From Thermoleophilaceae bacterium (GTDB taxonomy: Bacteria > Actinomycetota > Thermoleophilia > Solirubrobacterales > Thermoleophilaceae), in assembly GCA_013812065.1 (NCBI GenBank), contig JACCUC010000169.1:1-6972 (forward strand): a stretch of DNA of 6,972 nucleotides, given 5' to 3'. Below, one piece after another: positions 1 to 6,827 of this stretch. The translations under genes were made by a program, and so were the position numbers. How positions within the stretch are numbered: position 1 is the first letter of the stretch; the number at the start of each line of letters is the position of its first letter. The notes below the pieces were generated by a model that was given only the letters and a program-made list of their open reading frames with translations, did no database searches and was not told the DNA's origin.

Positions 1-2
1 CG

Positions 3-113
3 GCCCGAGGCCCGGAGGCGACGGCCCGGCGCCCTCCCGAGGTCGTGCGTGCGCGACGGACGCAGGGGGCGCCCTACATCGAGCTCCGGCGGATCCGCGC
101 GGTGTCGCGCTGA
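3..113 (+). CDS. C-terminal tail of an unidentified protein (5' end outside window)
   Basis: Frame 3 is open from the window edge to a TGA at 111-113. Its codons end in G or C in almost every case, which fits coding sequence in this genome. The competing frame 2 has clearly poorer third-position bias over the same stretch. The visible tail is about 36 residues and ends in ELRRIRAVSR. I do not recognise the family and cannot assign a function. Its stop codon lies inside the sequence CTGA, and the CTG of that string is in frame with the MFS transporter that follows. The two genes are therefore probably co-transcribed and possibly translationally coupled. The call rests only on codon bias and position. 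Confidence 0.4.
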   Translation, partial: ARGPEATARRPPEVVRARRTQGAPYIELRRIRAVSR

Positions 114-1372
114 TCGGCAGCGAGCAGCGGGCGCGCGACGGCAAGCTGACACGAGCGCAGCGGCGAGCGCTTGCCCTGCTGGGGCTACCGACCTTCGGGC
201 TGGCACTAGCCGCGACGATCGTCACGACGTACCTGCCGGTGCTGCTGGCCGAGGTGGCGGGCCCGGCGCTGATCGGCGCGCTGATCGGAACAGAGGGTCT
301 GCTCGCGATCTTCCTGCCCGTTCTGATCGGGTCGTGGTCGGATCGGGTGGACACCCGGTTCGGGCGGCGTATGCCGTTTCTGCTGGCGGGCGCCCCGCTG
401 GCGGTCGTGGCGTTGATCCTCATGCCGCTCTTCGGATCCCTGCTGGCCATCGCGCTCCTGCTCTTCTGCTTCTTCATCGGCTACTTCACCTACTACGCGC
501 CGTACCGCGCGCTGTATCCGGACCTCGTCAGCGACGACCTGCGCGGCCGCTCGCAGAGCTTCCAGGCGACGTGGCGCTCGGCGGGGCTCGGCCTCGCCCT
601 GGTCGGCGGCGGCGTGCTGCTGGGCATCTGGCGACCGCTGCCCTTTCTGATCGCGGCGGTCGTGCTGTCCGTGGTGACGGTCGTGTTCTTTCTCGGGGTC
701 GAGGAACCGCCCGCTGCCGAGGAGGACGGTCAGGGCGCCCAAGGCCTGCGCGCGAGCCTCGAGCGGGTGCGCAGCCTGGTGCGCGACCAGCCCGCCCTGC
801 GGTGGTTTATGGTCGCCAACGCGCTGTGGGAGTTGTCGATCGCGGCGCTGAAGACCTTCGCCGTGCTCTACATCACCGTCGGACTGGGGCGCTCGGCGGG
901 CTTCGCCTCGGCGGTGCTCGCCTTCGTCGCGGTGGCGGTGCTGGCAGCCGCGGTGACGGGCGGCAAGCTCGCCGATCGCTTCGGGCACCTGCGGGTGGTG
1001 CGTACGACGCTGTGGGTCTACGGCCTCGGCTCGCTGCTGTTCCTGTTCACGAGCTCGCTGTGGGTGGTTCCGGCGGTGTTCGGGGTCGCCTTCGCCGCCG
1101 GCATCCTGCTGACGTTGCCGTACTCGCTCATGATGGGCCTCATGCCCTCGGAGAGCCACGGCGCGGCCGCCGGTCTGTACGGGTTCAGCCGCGGCGCCGG
1201 CGTGGTTCTCGGTCCCGTGCTCGCCGGCGTGGCCATCGAGCTCACCCAGCCCGTGTTTCAGGCCACCCAGGGCTACGCCTCGGTCTTTGGCGTGGTATCG
1301 GCGGTTATCCTTCTCAGCATCCCGTTCGTCCGCAGGATCGACTCCGAGGCGGTCGAGGGAGCCGCTGCCTGA
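110..1372 (+). CDS. MFS transporter, GPH/sugar-symporter-like (start uncertain)
   Basis: This is a polytopic inner-membrane carrier of the major facilitator superfamily, likely moving a small solute by ion symport. From the CTG at 110 it would be 420 residues, close to the usual 400-450, with about 12 hydrophobic segments. The loop after segment 2 carries motif A as GSWSDRVDTRFGRR (about residues 74-87), followed by PFLLAGAP. This resembles the DR-x-GRR-x-PF loop of GPH and sucrose-type carriers. The second half repeats motif A as GGKLADRFGHLR (about residues 284-295). An acidic, Q-rich loop near residues 200-215 separates the halves. The first in-frame ATG, GTG or TTG is the GTG at 239, but starting there removes the first membrane segment (encoded at about 170-247). 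The frame is open to the window edge, so I chose the CTG overlapping the previous stop. Substrate specificity is not visible. Confidence 0.82.
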   Translation: MIGSEQRARDGKLTRAQRRALALLGLPTFGLALAATIVTTYLPVLLAEVAGPALIGALIGTEGLLAIFLPVLIGSWSDRVDTRFGRRMPFLLAGAPLAVVALILMPLFGSLLAIALLLFCFFIGYFTYYAPYRALYPDLVSDDLRGRSQSFQATWRSAGLGLALVGGGVLLGIWRPLPFLIAAVVLSVVTVVFFLGVEEPPAAEEDGQGAQGLRASLERVRSLVRDQPALRWFMVANALWELSIAALKTFAVLYITVGLGRSAGFASAVLAFVAVAVLAAAVTGGKLADRFGHLRVVRTTLWVYGLGSLLFLFTSSLWVVPAVFGVAFAAGILLTLPYSLMMGLMPSESHGAAAGLYGFSRGAGVVLGPVLAGVAIELTQPVFQATQGYASVFGVVSAVILLSIPFVRRIDSEAVEGAAA

Positions 1373-1375
1373 TCC

Positions 1376-2563
1376 TCAATCCGAAGGCACGGTGGGGCGT
1401 TCGGACCGCTGACTCATCAGCGCTGGTTCGTCGCTACGGACTTGTCGTGAGGGGCGCGTCCGCGCCGAGGCGCCGTCCCCTTCTGGCTCGCGGTCGTGCG
1501 AGCGCAGATAGTTGACGACGGTGACGACGACGGCGGTGAGGGGGACCGCCAGGACGGCACCGAGTAGTCCGGCCAGCACTCCGCCGGCGGTCACGGCCAG
1601 CAGGGTCGCCAGCGGGTGCAAGCGGACCCGGCGCCCGACGATCAGCGGATAGAGCAGATTGCCCTCGATCTGCTGGATGAGCACGATCGCGCCGACGATC
1701 AGCAGCGCGTCGACGAGCCCTCCGGAGACGAGCGCCACCAGCGCGGCGAGGAGCCCCGCGGTGACCGCGCCCACGTAGGGGACGAAGGCGGCGAAGAACG
1801 TGATCACCGCGAGCGGGAGCACGAGCGGCACTCCGATCATCAGCAGCGCGACCGCGACCAGCACGGAGTCGGCGAGGGCTACGAACGCCAGGCCCTGGAT
1901 GTAGCGCTGAAGCACCTGCCAGCAGCGGTGGCCGATCTCGCGGACGTCCCCCTGGCGCCGCTCGGGGAACAGCCCACAGAAGCCCGCGAAGAAGCCGCGC
2001 CCGTCCTTGAGGAAGAAGAAAACCGCGAACAGGGCGATGACCGCGCCGATCAGCAGCTCCAAGACGATCTGGGCGATCCCGAAGAAGCCCCCGGTGAGCT
2101 CTCGGAGCTGCGCCTGGAGCGTGTTCAAGGCGTCGCCGAGGGCCGAGCGCAGGGCCGCCTGCGTGACGGGCAACACGCTCGCGAGATAGCGCTCGACACG
2201 CTCGAGACCCTGCTGGACGTTGAAGTCGAGACTGCCGAACTGCTCGATCACCGAGGGGAGGATCAGTGCCCCGACTCCCCCGCTCAGCGCCAGCGCGCCG
2301 ATCAGGGTCAGCACGGTGGCCGCCCACGAGGGCAGGCCCCGGCGGCGCAGCCAGCCGGCCGGCGAGTCGAGCACCGCCGTGACGAACAGCGCCACCAGGA
2401 CGGGCAGCACGACGAGACCGAGCCGGGTCAACGCAAAGATCGCGACCCCTGCCGCGGCGGCAACCAGCAGCAGCTGCCACGCGTACCCGGCGGCCTTTCG
2501 GAGCGTGCGCGGGGTCAGGTCGCTGGTCCCCGTTTCAGAGGGCGTGGCAATGCGATCCCTCAT
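1376..2563 (-). CDS. AI-2E family transporter (PF01594-type membrane protein)
   Basis: This 395-residue integral membrane protein belongs to the AI-2E/TqsA/PerM family. Members have been linked to autoinducer-2 efflux or, in other branches, to ion/H+ antiport. The substrate here cannot be inferred. A hydrophobic pair sits at residues 30-67, another segment at 80-103, then an amphipathic region at about 105-158 that is typically extracytoplasmic in this family. The remaining segments lie between 160 and 350. Family signatures are FVPYVGAVTAGLLAAL near residue 260, then EGNLLYPLIVGRRVRLHP at about 300-317 and GLLGAVLAVPL near 332. The C-terminal 40 residues are a charged, low-complexity tail rich in R, S and E, longer than usual. 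The ATG start (2561-2563) has no obvious Shine-Dalgarno sequence, but no alternative start lies before the first hydrophobic segment. It converges on the MFS gene with only three bases between stop codons, so there is no room for a separate terminator. A 159-nt gap separates it from the upstream stress-like gene on the same strand. Confidence 0.93.
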   Translation of the reverse strand: MRDRIATPSETGTSDLTPRTLRKAAGYAWQLLLVAAAAGVAIFALTRLGLVVLPVLVALFVTAVLDSPAGWLRRRGLPSWAATVLTLIGALALSGGVGALILPSVIEQFGSLDFNVQQGLERVERYLASVLPVTQAALRSALGDALNTLQAQLRELTGGFFGIAQIVLELLIGAVIALFAVFFFLKDGRGFFAGFCGLFPERRQGDVREIGHRCWQVLQRYIQGLAFVALADSVLVAVALLMIGVPLVLPLAVITFFAAFVPYVGAVTAGLLAALVALVSGGLVDALLIVGAIVLIQQIEGNLLYPLIVGRRVRLHPLATLLAVTAGGVLAGLLGAVLAVPLTAVVVTVVNYLRSHDREPEGDGASARTRPSRQVRSDEPALMSQRSERPTVPSD

Positions 2564-2722
2564 CGGCTCAGGCTAGCCAGGGCGGGGGCAGGTGGCTCGC
2601 GCGGCGTCGCTCCGACTGCTGGTCGAGCGACGACAGGTAAGAGGTCGGACGTTCCCCGCGAGTCGAGCAGGTGTGATCACCGAGCGCGAGTGATTGTGCC
2701 TGGCGACCGGGCTCTCCGCGAG

Positions 2723-3283
2723 TCAGCGCGAAGAGTCGGGTGGCGGCGCCTCCCCCAAGAGCCAAAGCGCCTCGTCCGCCACCGGCTCGTCGACAAGAAC
2801 CTCGTAGTGGTCGGCCTCCATCCGTCCTGTCGACGAGAAGTCGCGCCGGCCTCCGGACGCCGTGTGGAACGCGAAGCCCGAGACGGCGCCCAGGATCAGC
2901 CCGAGCACCATGCCGTAGACGAGGAGGACGAGACCCGCGGTCGCGGTCGCGAACAGGCCGAGCAGAACGCCGGTCAGGCCGCCGACGACCGCACCCTGCC
3001 CTGCGCCTTCGGCCGCGGCTCGCGCGACGGTCCGGCGACCGGTCACCTGTTCGACGAAGCGCAGCCCCTGCGCAGCGATCGCCGTCTGCTCGACGGGAAA
3101 GCCGCGGTCCGAGAGGTGGTCGACCGTACGCTCGGCCTCGCGATAGCGGCCGTACGAGGCGATCACGCGTCGGCTCGAGTGGAGCTGGGATGGCCCAGGG
3201 TTGACGCTCATGTCAACGCTCGGTCCGCGCTCGCTGACCCCCGAAACCGACTGGGTCGTTCGGGACTCGCTCGGCTCGGTCAA
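2723..3283 (-). CDS. General-stress-17M-like small membrane protein
   Basis: The protein has 186 residues if translated from TTG, or 162 from the ATG at 3211. Residues 39-80 (RRVIASYGRYREAERTVDHL, then GFPVEQ and GLRFVEQVTGR) match the N-terminal region of the actinobacterial family related to general stress protein 17M (PF11181-like). A glycine- and alanine-rich hydrophobic stretch at about residues 92-140 looks like one long or two short membrane segments with G-x-x-x-G packing. A conserved tail follows: GGRRDFSSTGRMEADHYEVL and then VDEPVADEALWLL. The biochemical role of the family is unknown, so a stress role is an association only. The TTG start overlaps the stop of the upstream PstS-like gene in the string TTGA, which favours coupled translation. 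The ATG at 3211 lies nearer the conserved domain and remains a fair alternative. The first 24 residues of the longer form are polar and show no recognisable motif. Confidence 0.78.
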   Translation of the reverse strand: MTEPSESRTTQSVSGVSERGPSVDMSVNPGPSQLHSSRRVIASYGRYREAERTVDHLSDRGFPVEQTAIAAQGLRFVEQVTGRRTVARAAAEGAGQGAVVGGLTGVLLGLFATATAGLVLLVYGMVLGLILGAVSGFAFHTASGGRRDFSSTGRMEADHYEVLVDEPVADEALWLLGEAPPPDSSR

Positions 3284-4227
3284 CCACCGCTGCGCCGCGG
3301 CTCGGCTTCCGGCGGAAGTCGCATTCGCAGGATCGCACGCGCCTCAGCCGCTTCGGCCTCGGTCACCCCGACGAGGCCGCCCGCGTCGACGAGCGCGGCG
3401 CGTCGGTCGACGAGAAGCTCGAGGAAGCGGCGCAGGGCCGGGCGCCGGAGTGAGTCGAGGCTGACGGAGACCCGCAACAGCGCGGACGGGGAGTAGCGCT
3501 CGGTCTGAACGCTCTCGGTCGACGGTACGACACAACCTCGCCCCCTGTCGATGGCCACCAACCTCTCTCGCGGTACTGCGCGCGCCGCCTCGCGAAAGCC
3601 GAGCGCACCGAGCCCGAGGCTGTCTCCCTGGAACGCCTGCTCGAAGAGGTCGGGTGCCGTGCGGCCGTAATCGCGGCGTAGGCGATCGCCTCTGAGGATG
3701 GTCGTCCGTATAAGGTCGAACTCGCCCGTTCCGACCGGCGGGCCGAACACCCTGACCGGCAGGCGGGGCAAGCTCGCGCGGAGATCGGCGTAGGTTTCGA
3801 TCGGTGATCGAAACCGAAGCATTCGCCGAAGCTGAGCCGTGCTGAGACAGGCAAGGCGGAGGCCATCGCTGCGGGCAAAGGCCACGGCGGCGTGGGCGAG
3901 AGGGAGCTCGCGGCCGAGCACGCCGCGCTTGAGGCATCCTCGCCGCTCCTCGTCGGTGATGGCTCGGGTGGTGACGACGGCGTCAAGGCGCGGATCGGCG
4001 CGACAGAATCGGCCGAAGGCCTCGGCGGCGTCGGCCGGGCTGGCCTGAATCCTCCCGCGGCGATCCGCTTGCTCGAATGGGCCTGCGGCCCCGCGTAGAA
4101 GAGGCAGGGCGAGGCGATCGCTCTCGATGACCAGCACCGCCCGGGGCGGGCGTCGCTCCGGCGCCTCCTCGCCGCAGCCGACTAGCAGGGCGGTCCCGAT
4201 CAGGACGAGGAGGCTCGGTAGACGCAT
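3280..4227 (-). CDS. PstS-like substrate-binding lipoprotein, divergent orphan
   Basis: This is a 315-residue predicted lipoprotein. Residues 1-18 form a short signal peptide ending in the lipobox LVGC, so Cys18 should be lipidated and the protein tethered outside the membrane. The order of blocks follows PstS phosphate-binding proteins: RFCRADPRLDAVVTTRAITD (73-92, the 'D..SR.I' block), a CLSTAQLRRML block (127-137), VFGPPVGTGEFDLIRTTIL (160-178, equivalent to 'GPxxxSGTFD'), a GLGALGF turn (205-211) and VVPSTESV (233-240). The N-terminal GSST loop and the SGTGGG loop that normally bind phosphate are absent. The corresponding region reads IESDRLALPLL and ASPADAAEAF and is shorter than usual. 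No pstC, pstA or pstB gene is nearby. The ATG at 4225-4227 was chosen because it opens directly into the signal peptide. An ATG further upstream (near 4298) would bury the signal. The downstream gene begins within its stop codon. It may bind another anion or act as a sensor. Confidence 0.8.
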   Translation of the reverse strand: MRLPSLLVLIGTALLVGCGEEAPERRPPRAVLVIESDRLALPLLRGAAGPFEQADRRGRIQASPADAAEAFGRFCRADPRLDAVVTTRAITDEERRGCLKRGVLGRELPLAHAAVAFARSDGLRLACLSTAQLRRMLRFRSPIETYADLRASLPRLPVRVFGPPVGTGEFDLIRTTILRGDRLRRDYGRTAPDLFEQAFQGDSLGLGALGFREAARAVPRERLVAIDRGRGCVVPSTESVQTERYSPSALLRVSVSLDSLRRPALRRFLELLVDRRAALVDAGGLVGVTEAEAAEARAILRMRLPPEAEPRRSGG

Positions 4228-4373
4228 GCTGGGGCAGGGCGACGTCTCGTGGCTCCGGGTTCCGGCGCGTGTCGAGAGTCCGGGCAGCACACTACGCATC
4301 GCACGGCGCGGACCGGCGCGACCGCTACCCGCGGGAGTCCAGTCGGTCAGCACCCGGACATTCCTCGCCCGGT

Positions 4374-4403
4374 TTTTAGCGGTGGTTGAACAAGCGGGGA
4401 CAA
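4374..4403 (-). promoter_or_regulatory. Possible promoter for the leftward lipoprotein operon
   Basis: In the 186-bp divergent spacer, the minus strand shows TTGTCC (4403-4398), an 18-nt gap, and CTAAAA (4379-4374). This is a loose match to a housekeeping -35/-10 pair and includes the only A/T run in the spacer. It would leave a leader of roughly 140 nt before the lipoprotein ATG. No ribosome binding site is evident near that ATG. The remaining spacer shows no convincing hairpin terminator or clear palindromic operator. The call is weak. Confidence 0.2.
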
Positions 4404-4413
4404 CCTCGATCAC

Positions 4414-4978
4414 ATGGAGATCGAACGTCTTGTCAGCCTTGATCCGCGGCGACTGCGTCGCTCCGGACGGGGCGGGGGACAGAACCGACCTTCTCAGCGC
4501 TGGGTGCGCGAGGTCGAGGCGGAAGCCCGTATCGATTCGCTCACCGAGCTTCTCAACCGCCGAGCGGTTCAGGAGGCCTTCGAGCGAGAAGCTGGGCGCG
4601 CCCCGTCGTTCCGCGCGCCACGCTCTGCATCGCGCTACTCGACTTCGACGAGGCACGGCGTTCAACACCGCGTACGGCCACACGGCGGGCGACGAGCTTC
4701 TGCGGCACTACGCCCACGTTCGGCGACGGTCCGTTCGTCTTGAGGGGCCAGCTCGCACATACCGGTGGCAACGAGTTCGCTGCCCTGCTTCCCGGCTGCT
4801 GTTCGAGCGAGCCGCGCACGATCATCGCTCGACTGGCCGAGGCGACGCCCTGCGGTCAGACGGTGTCATGGGGGTGACCGCCTACCGGACCGGGGAGGTT
4901 CCCGAGGAAGCGTGGGCCCGCGCGCTGCCCGTGGTGGCGCGGCTCTGCACCGACGACGCCGCACGAGGACCGGCCTGA
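4414..4978 (+). pseudogene. Frameshifted GGDEF (diguanylate cyclase) gene remnant
   Basis: The region encodes recognisable GGDEF-domain pieces in order, but in changing frames. Frame 1 from the ATG at 4414 gives EAEARIDSLTELLNRRAVQE, the classical domain opening. From about 4596 frame 3 gives TLCIALLDFDEAR (the metal-site strand). From about 4661 frame 2 gives FNTAYGHTAGDELLR (the 'N..GH..GD..L' helix). From about 4716 frame 3 gives the signature TGGNEFAALLPGC and ends at TGA 4875-4877. Frame 2 then gives GVTAYRTGEVPEEAWARA up to the TGA at 4976-4978. Relative to an intact gene the shifts are -1, -1, +1 and -1. The signature is GGNEF instead of GGDEF/GGEEF, and the usual upstream RxxD inhibitory site is not recognisable. 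Intact members make cyclic di-GMP, but this copy as read cannot. No sensory domain precedes it; only about 30 polar residues do. It could instead be an intact gene damaged by consensus errors, though the N in the signature argues for loss of activity. Confidence 0.8.
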
Positions 4979-5150
4979 ACTCTCGAGAGCTGCTGTCGGG
5001 CGACGCGGTGCCGACGCCGTGGACAGCGTGACCGGATGCGCGCGGCGGCTGCGAACCGGGCGCTGGCTGCCCGCGATCGAAGGCCCTCGCCACGACATCG
5101 GTCTGAACTGGGCCGAACGAGATATCGCACCCAAACACGATGATCCTTCG

Positions 5151-5158
5151 AAGGAGGT
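5151..5158 (+). promoter_or_regulatory. Strong Shine-Dalgarno for the tandem-OB membrane protein
   Basis: AAGGAGGT lies 10 nt before the ATG at 5169. It is the clearest ribosome binding site in the window. It fixes the start of the downstream gene at 5169 and not at an in-frame GTG farther upstream (5019). The 190 nt between the GGDEF remnant and this gene contain no other feature I can support. Confidence 0.75.
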
Positions 5159-5168
5159 CTGGACTCAC

Positions 5169-6035
5169 ATGACCGCAGATCACCCTCAGCAGCCCACTCC
5201 CGAGGAGCCGCCGCGTCCGCGCCGCGCCCGCGCCGCCGTGGTGCTCGCCGTGGTCGTCGCGGCCGGCCTCGGCGTGGTCGCCGGAGCGCTTCTCCTTAAC
5301 GAGCGAGACGAAGAGCGTGAGGTCACGCGCTTGCCCATCCTGGATACGACGCTGCAGCGCATCGTCGCCGGCCCCGACTCGTTTCTTCGGTGACGAGGTG
5401 TTGTTCGGGGGGCAGGTGCGGGAGATCCTGTCTCCACGAGCGTTCACCGTCGGCCAGTTCGGGTTCTTCGGACCCGATCTGCTCCTGGTCTCGGAGACTC
5501 CGCTCGCCGCGCCGAGCGGACGTTCGAGCGCGCGACCGATTCTGGAGGGAGATGCCGTCACCGTGGCGGGGGAGGTCCAAAGGTTCGATTTTGCCGCTTT
5601 CGACCGCGATGTGGCCAGGAGTTCGATTCCTTCGTGGGTGACGATCTCGGCGAGCGCGAGGGTGACCCCGCCGTGCGAGCCGACTCGGTCGTGGTCAACT
5701 CGCGCACTACCGTGGTCGCCGAGGGTGTGACCGCGGAGGAGGTCGACGAGCGCCCGAACGCGTTCTATGGGAAGGTCGTGTCGGTGACGGGCGAGATAAC
5801 CGACGTGCTCGAATCCGGGGCGCTGATCGTCGAGAACCGACTCGTGGCGCTCACGGCGGACTTCGGCCAGCGCCGCCCGCGCGAAGGCGAACGCGTTCGG
5901 ATCGTCGGGCCGGTCCGGCCCTTCGATCCAGATCAGCTTCGTCAGGGGGGACGAGGCTCGCCCGACGACGAGGTCTTCGGCGACTTCGCCAACCGTCCCG
6001 CCGTCGTCGCCCAGTCGATCGAGAATGCGAGATAG
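5169..6035 (+). CDS. Membrane-anchored tandem OB-like protein, with two compensating frameshifts
   Basis: The reconstructed product is about 288 residues. A short proline-rich cytoplasmic end leads into one membrane segment at residues 22-43, followed by a charged linker and two related beta-rich domains that would lie outside the membrane. Domain 1 has GDEVLFGGQVREILSPRAFT, LLLVSETPL, then EGDAVTVAGEVQRFD. Domain 2 has GKVVSVTGEITDVLESGALI, then EGERVRIVGPVRPFD and DEVFGDFANRPAVVAQSI. The 'V.V.G.V..VL' and 'G..V...G.V..FD' pattern resembles a bacterial OB-fold. No catalytic residues are evident and the function is unknown. As read, frame 3 stops at TGA 5391-5393. One extra T in the TTT at 5382-5384 moves the good frame to frame 1, and a lost base near 5611-5616 restores frame 3. 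The two changes cancel, so the natural end at TAG 6033-6035 remains in frame with the start. The last codons overlap the next gene by 11 bp. The frameshifts may be sequencing errors or recent mutation. Confidence 0.72.
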
Positions 6036-6810
6036 CGACCGGCCGTCCCCCGGACGCGCGCTGGCCGGCGCTCGCATCGGGCCGCTCGCCGTTCGCCTTC
6101 TGGAGGCCGATCCGAGCCTGCTCGACGGCCTCGACGAGGAGGCGGCGGCTGAGGCCAGAGCGAAGGTCACGGCGGCCGTGCGCACCGTGAAGCCCGGTGA
6201 GTGGGCTCCCAAGGCCGACGAGTTCGGGAGCCGCGGCGGCTTTGGTCTGCTCGTCCTCCGAGGCTTCATCGCTCGTCGCGTGGCCCTGGTCGACCGCGGC
6301 TGCGTGGAGCTGCTCGGGGAGGAGAGCCTGCTCCAGCCGTGGGTCGACGACGGCGAGTTCGCCGTGATGCCGTTCGGGTGCTCCTTCACCGTCCTCGAGC
6401 GGACCGAGATCGCCGTGCTCGACGAAACCGTCGCCGCGAGCCTCTCTCCCTGGCCACTGGTCGCCCGGAACCTGATGACCAGAGCGCTCGAGCGCTCGCG
6501 TCATCTCGCCGGCCACCTCACGCTGACGCAGTTCCCTCGCGTAGAGACGAGGCTGCTCGTCCTCCTGTGGCACCTCGGGGAGCGGTTCGGGCGCATGACG
6601 CCCGAAGGCGTGAAGGTACGGCTGCCCCTGTCACATCGGTTGCTTGGAGAGATGATCGCGGCGCGCCGCCCCTCGGTGACGACCGCTCTCGGCAGACTCG
6701 AGGAACAAGGGCTCGTGGTCAGCTACAAGCGAGGCGAGTGGCGGTTGTGCGGCGGTCGCCCTCCCGAGATGCTCGATGCTCCGCGAGAGTCGCTGTTCGC
6801 TCCTGCGTAA
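6025..6810 (+). CDS. Crp/Fnr-family transcriptional regulator
   Basis: This is a 261-residue cytoplasmic DNA-binding regulator. Residues about 20-140 are a divergent cyclic-nucleotide-binding-like sensor fold. It contains FGLLVLRGFIARRVAL (73-88) and LLGEESLLQPW (96-106), where typical members have the beta-roll strands. A dimer helix follows at about 145-170. Residues 172-190 (RVETRLLVLLWHLGERFGR) and 198-235, including LPLSHRLLGEMIAARRPSVT, form the winged helix-turn-helix. The RRPSVTTAL stretch is the recognition helix. The phosphate-binding cassette of true cAMP receptors (GE-x6-RSA) is not seen and there is no cysteine cluster for an iron-sulfur centre, so the signal is unknown. The ATG at 6025 lies inside the end of the preceding gene, giving an 11-bp overlap with only a weak ribosome site (GAG next to the ATG). 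Translational coupling to the membrane OB protein is likely. Its targets cannot be deduced here. Confidence 0.86.
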   Translation: MRDSDRPSPGRALAGARIGPLAVRLLEADPSLLDGLDEEAAAEARAKVTAAVRTVKPGEWAPKADEFGSRGGFGLLVLRGFIARRVALVDRGCVELLGEESLLQPWVDDGEFAVMPFGCSFTVLERTEIAVLDETVAASLSPWPLVARNLMTRALERSRHLAGHLTLTQFPRVETRLLVLLWHLGERFGRMTPEGVKVRLPLSHRLLGEMIAARRPSVTTALGRLEEQGLVVSYKRGEWRLCGGRPPEMLDAPRESLFAPA

Positions 6811-6827
6811 CCCGCGCTCCCAGCACG

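Noticed and set aside
49..1515. Plus-strand frame overlapping the MFS gene in another phase
   Set aside because: Arginine- and glycine-rich composition with no domain; a shadow of the transporter.
2670..2682. GTGATCAC palindrome in the spacer before the AI-2E gene, considered as a Crp/Fnr operator
   Set aside because: It lacks the TGTGA-N6-TCACA or TTGAT-N4-ATCAA arrangement and no second copy was found near the regulator or other promoters.
2654..2725. Two copies of CCGCGAGTC about 57 bp apart in the spacer before the AI-2E gene
   Set aside because: Nine bases of GC-rich sequence, one copy running into the stop codon of the stress-like gene; too short to claim a functional repeat.
1616..3496. 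A 626-codon open frame on the plus strand, antisense to the AI-2E and stress-like genes
   Set aside because: Its product is low-complexity (rich in R, E, D, Q, H) as expected for the reverse complement of GC-rich membrane-protein genes, and it crosses two well-supported genes and their spacer.
4352..4377. CCGG...CCGG followed by TTTTT in the divergent spacer, considered as a terminator
   Set aside because: The stem is only four base pairs, and no plus-strand gene ends just upstream of it.
5019..5168. N-terminal extension of the tandem-OB protein from an upstream GTG
   Set aside because: The sequence is not domain-like, and the strong ribosome site at 5151-5158 places initiation at 5169.
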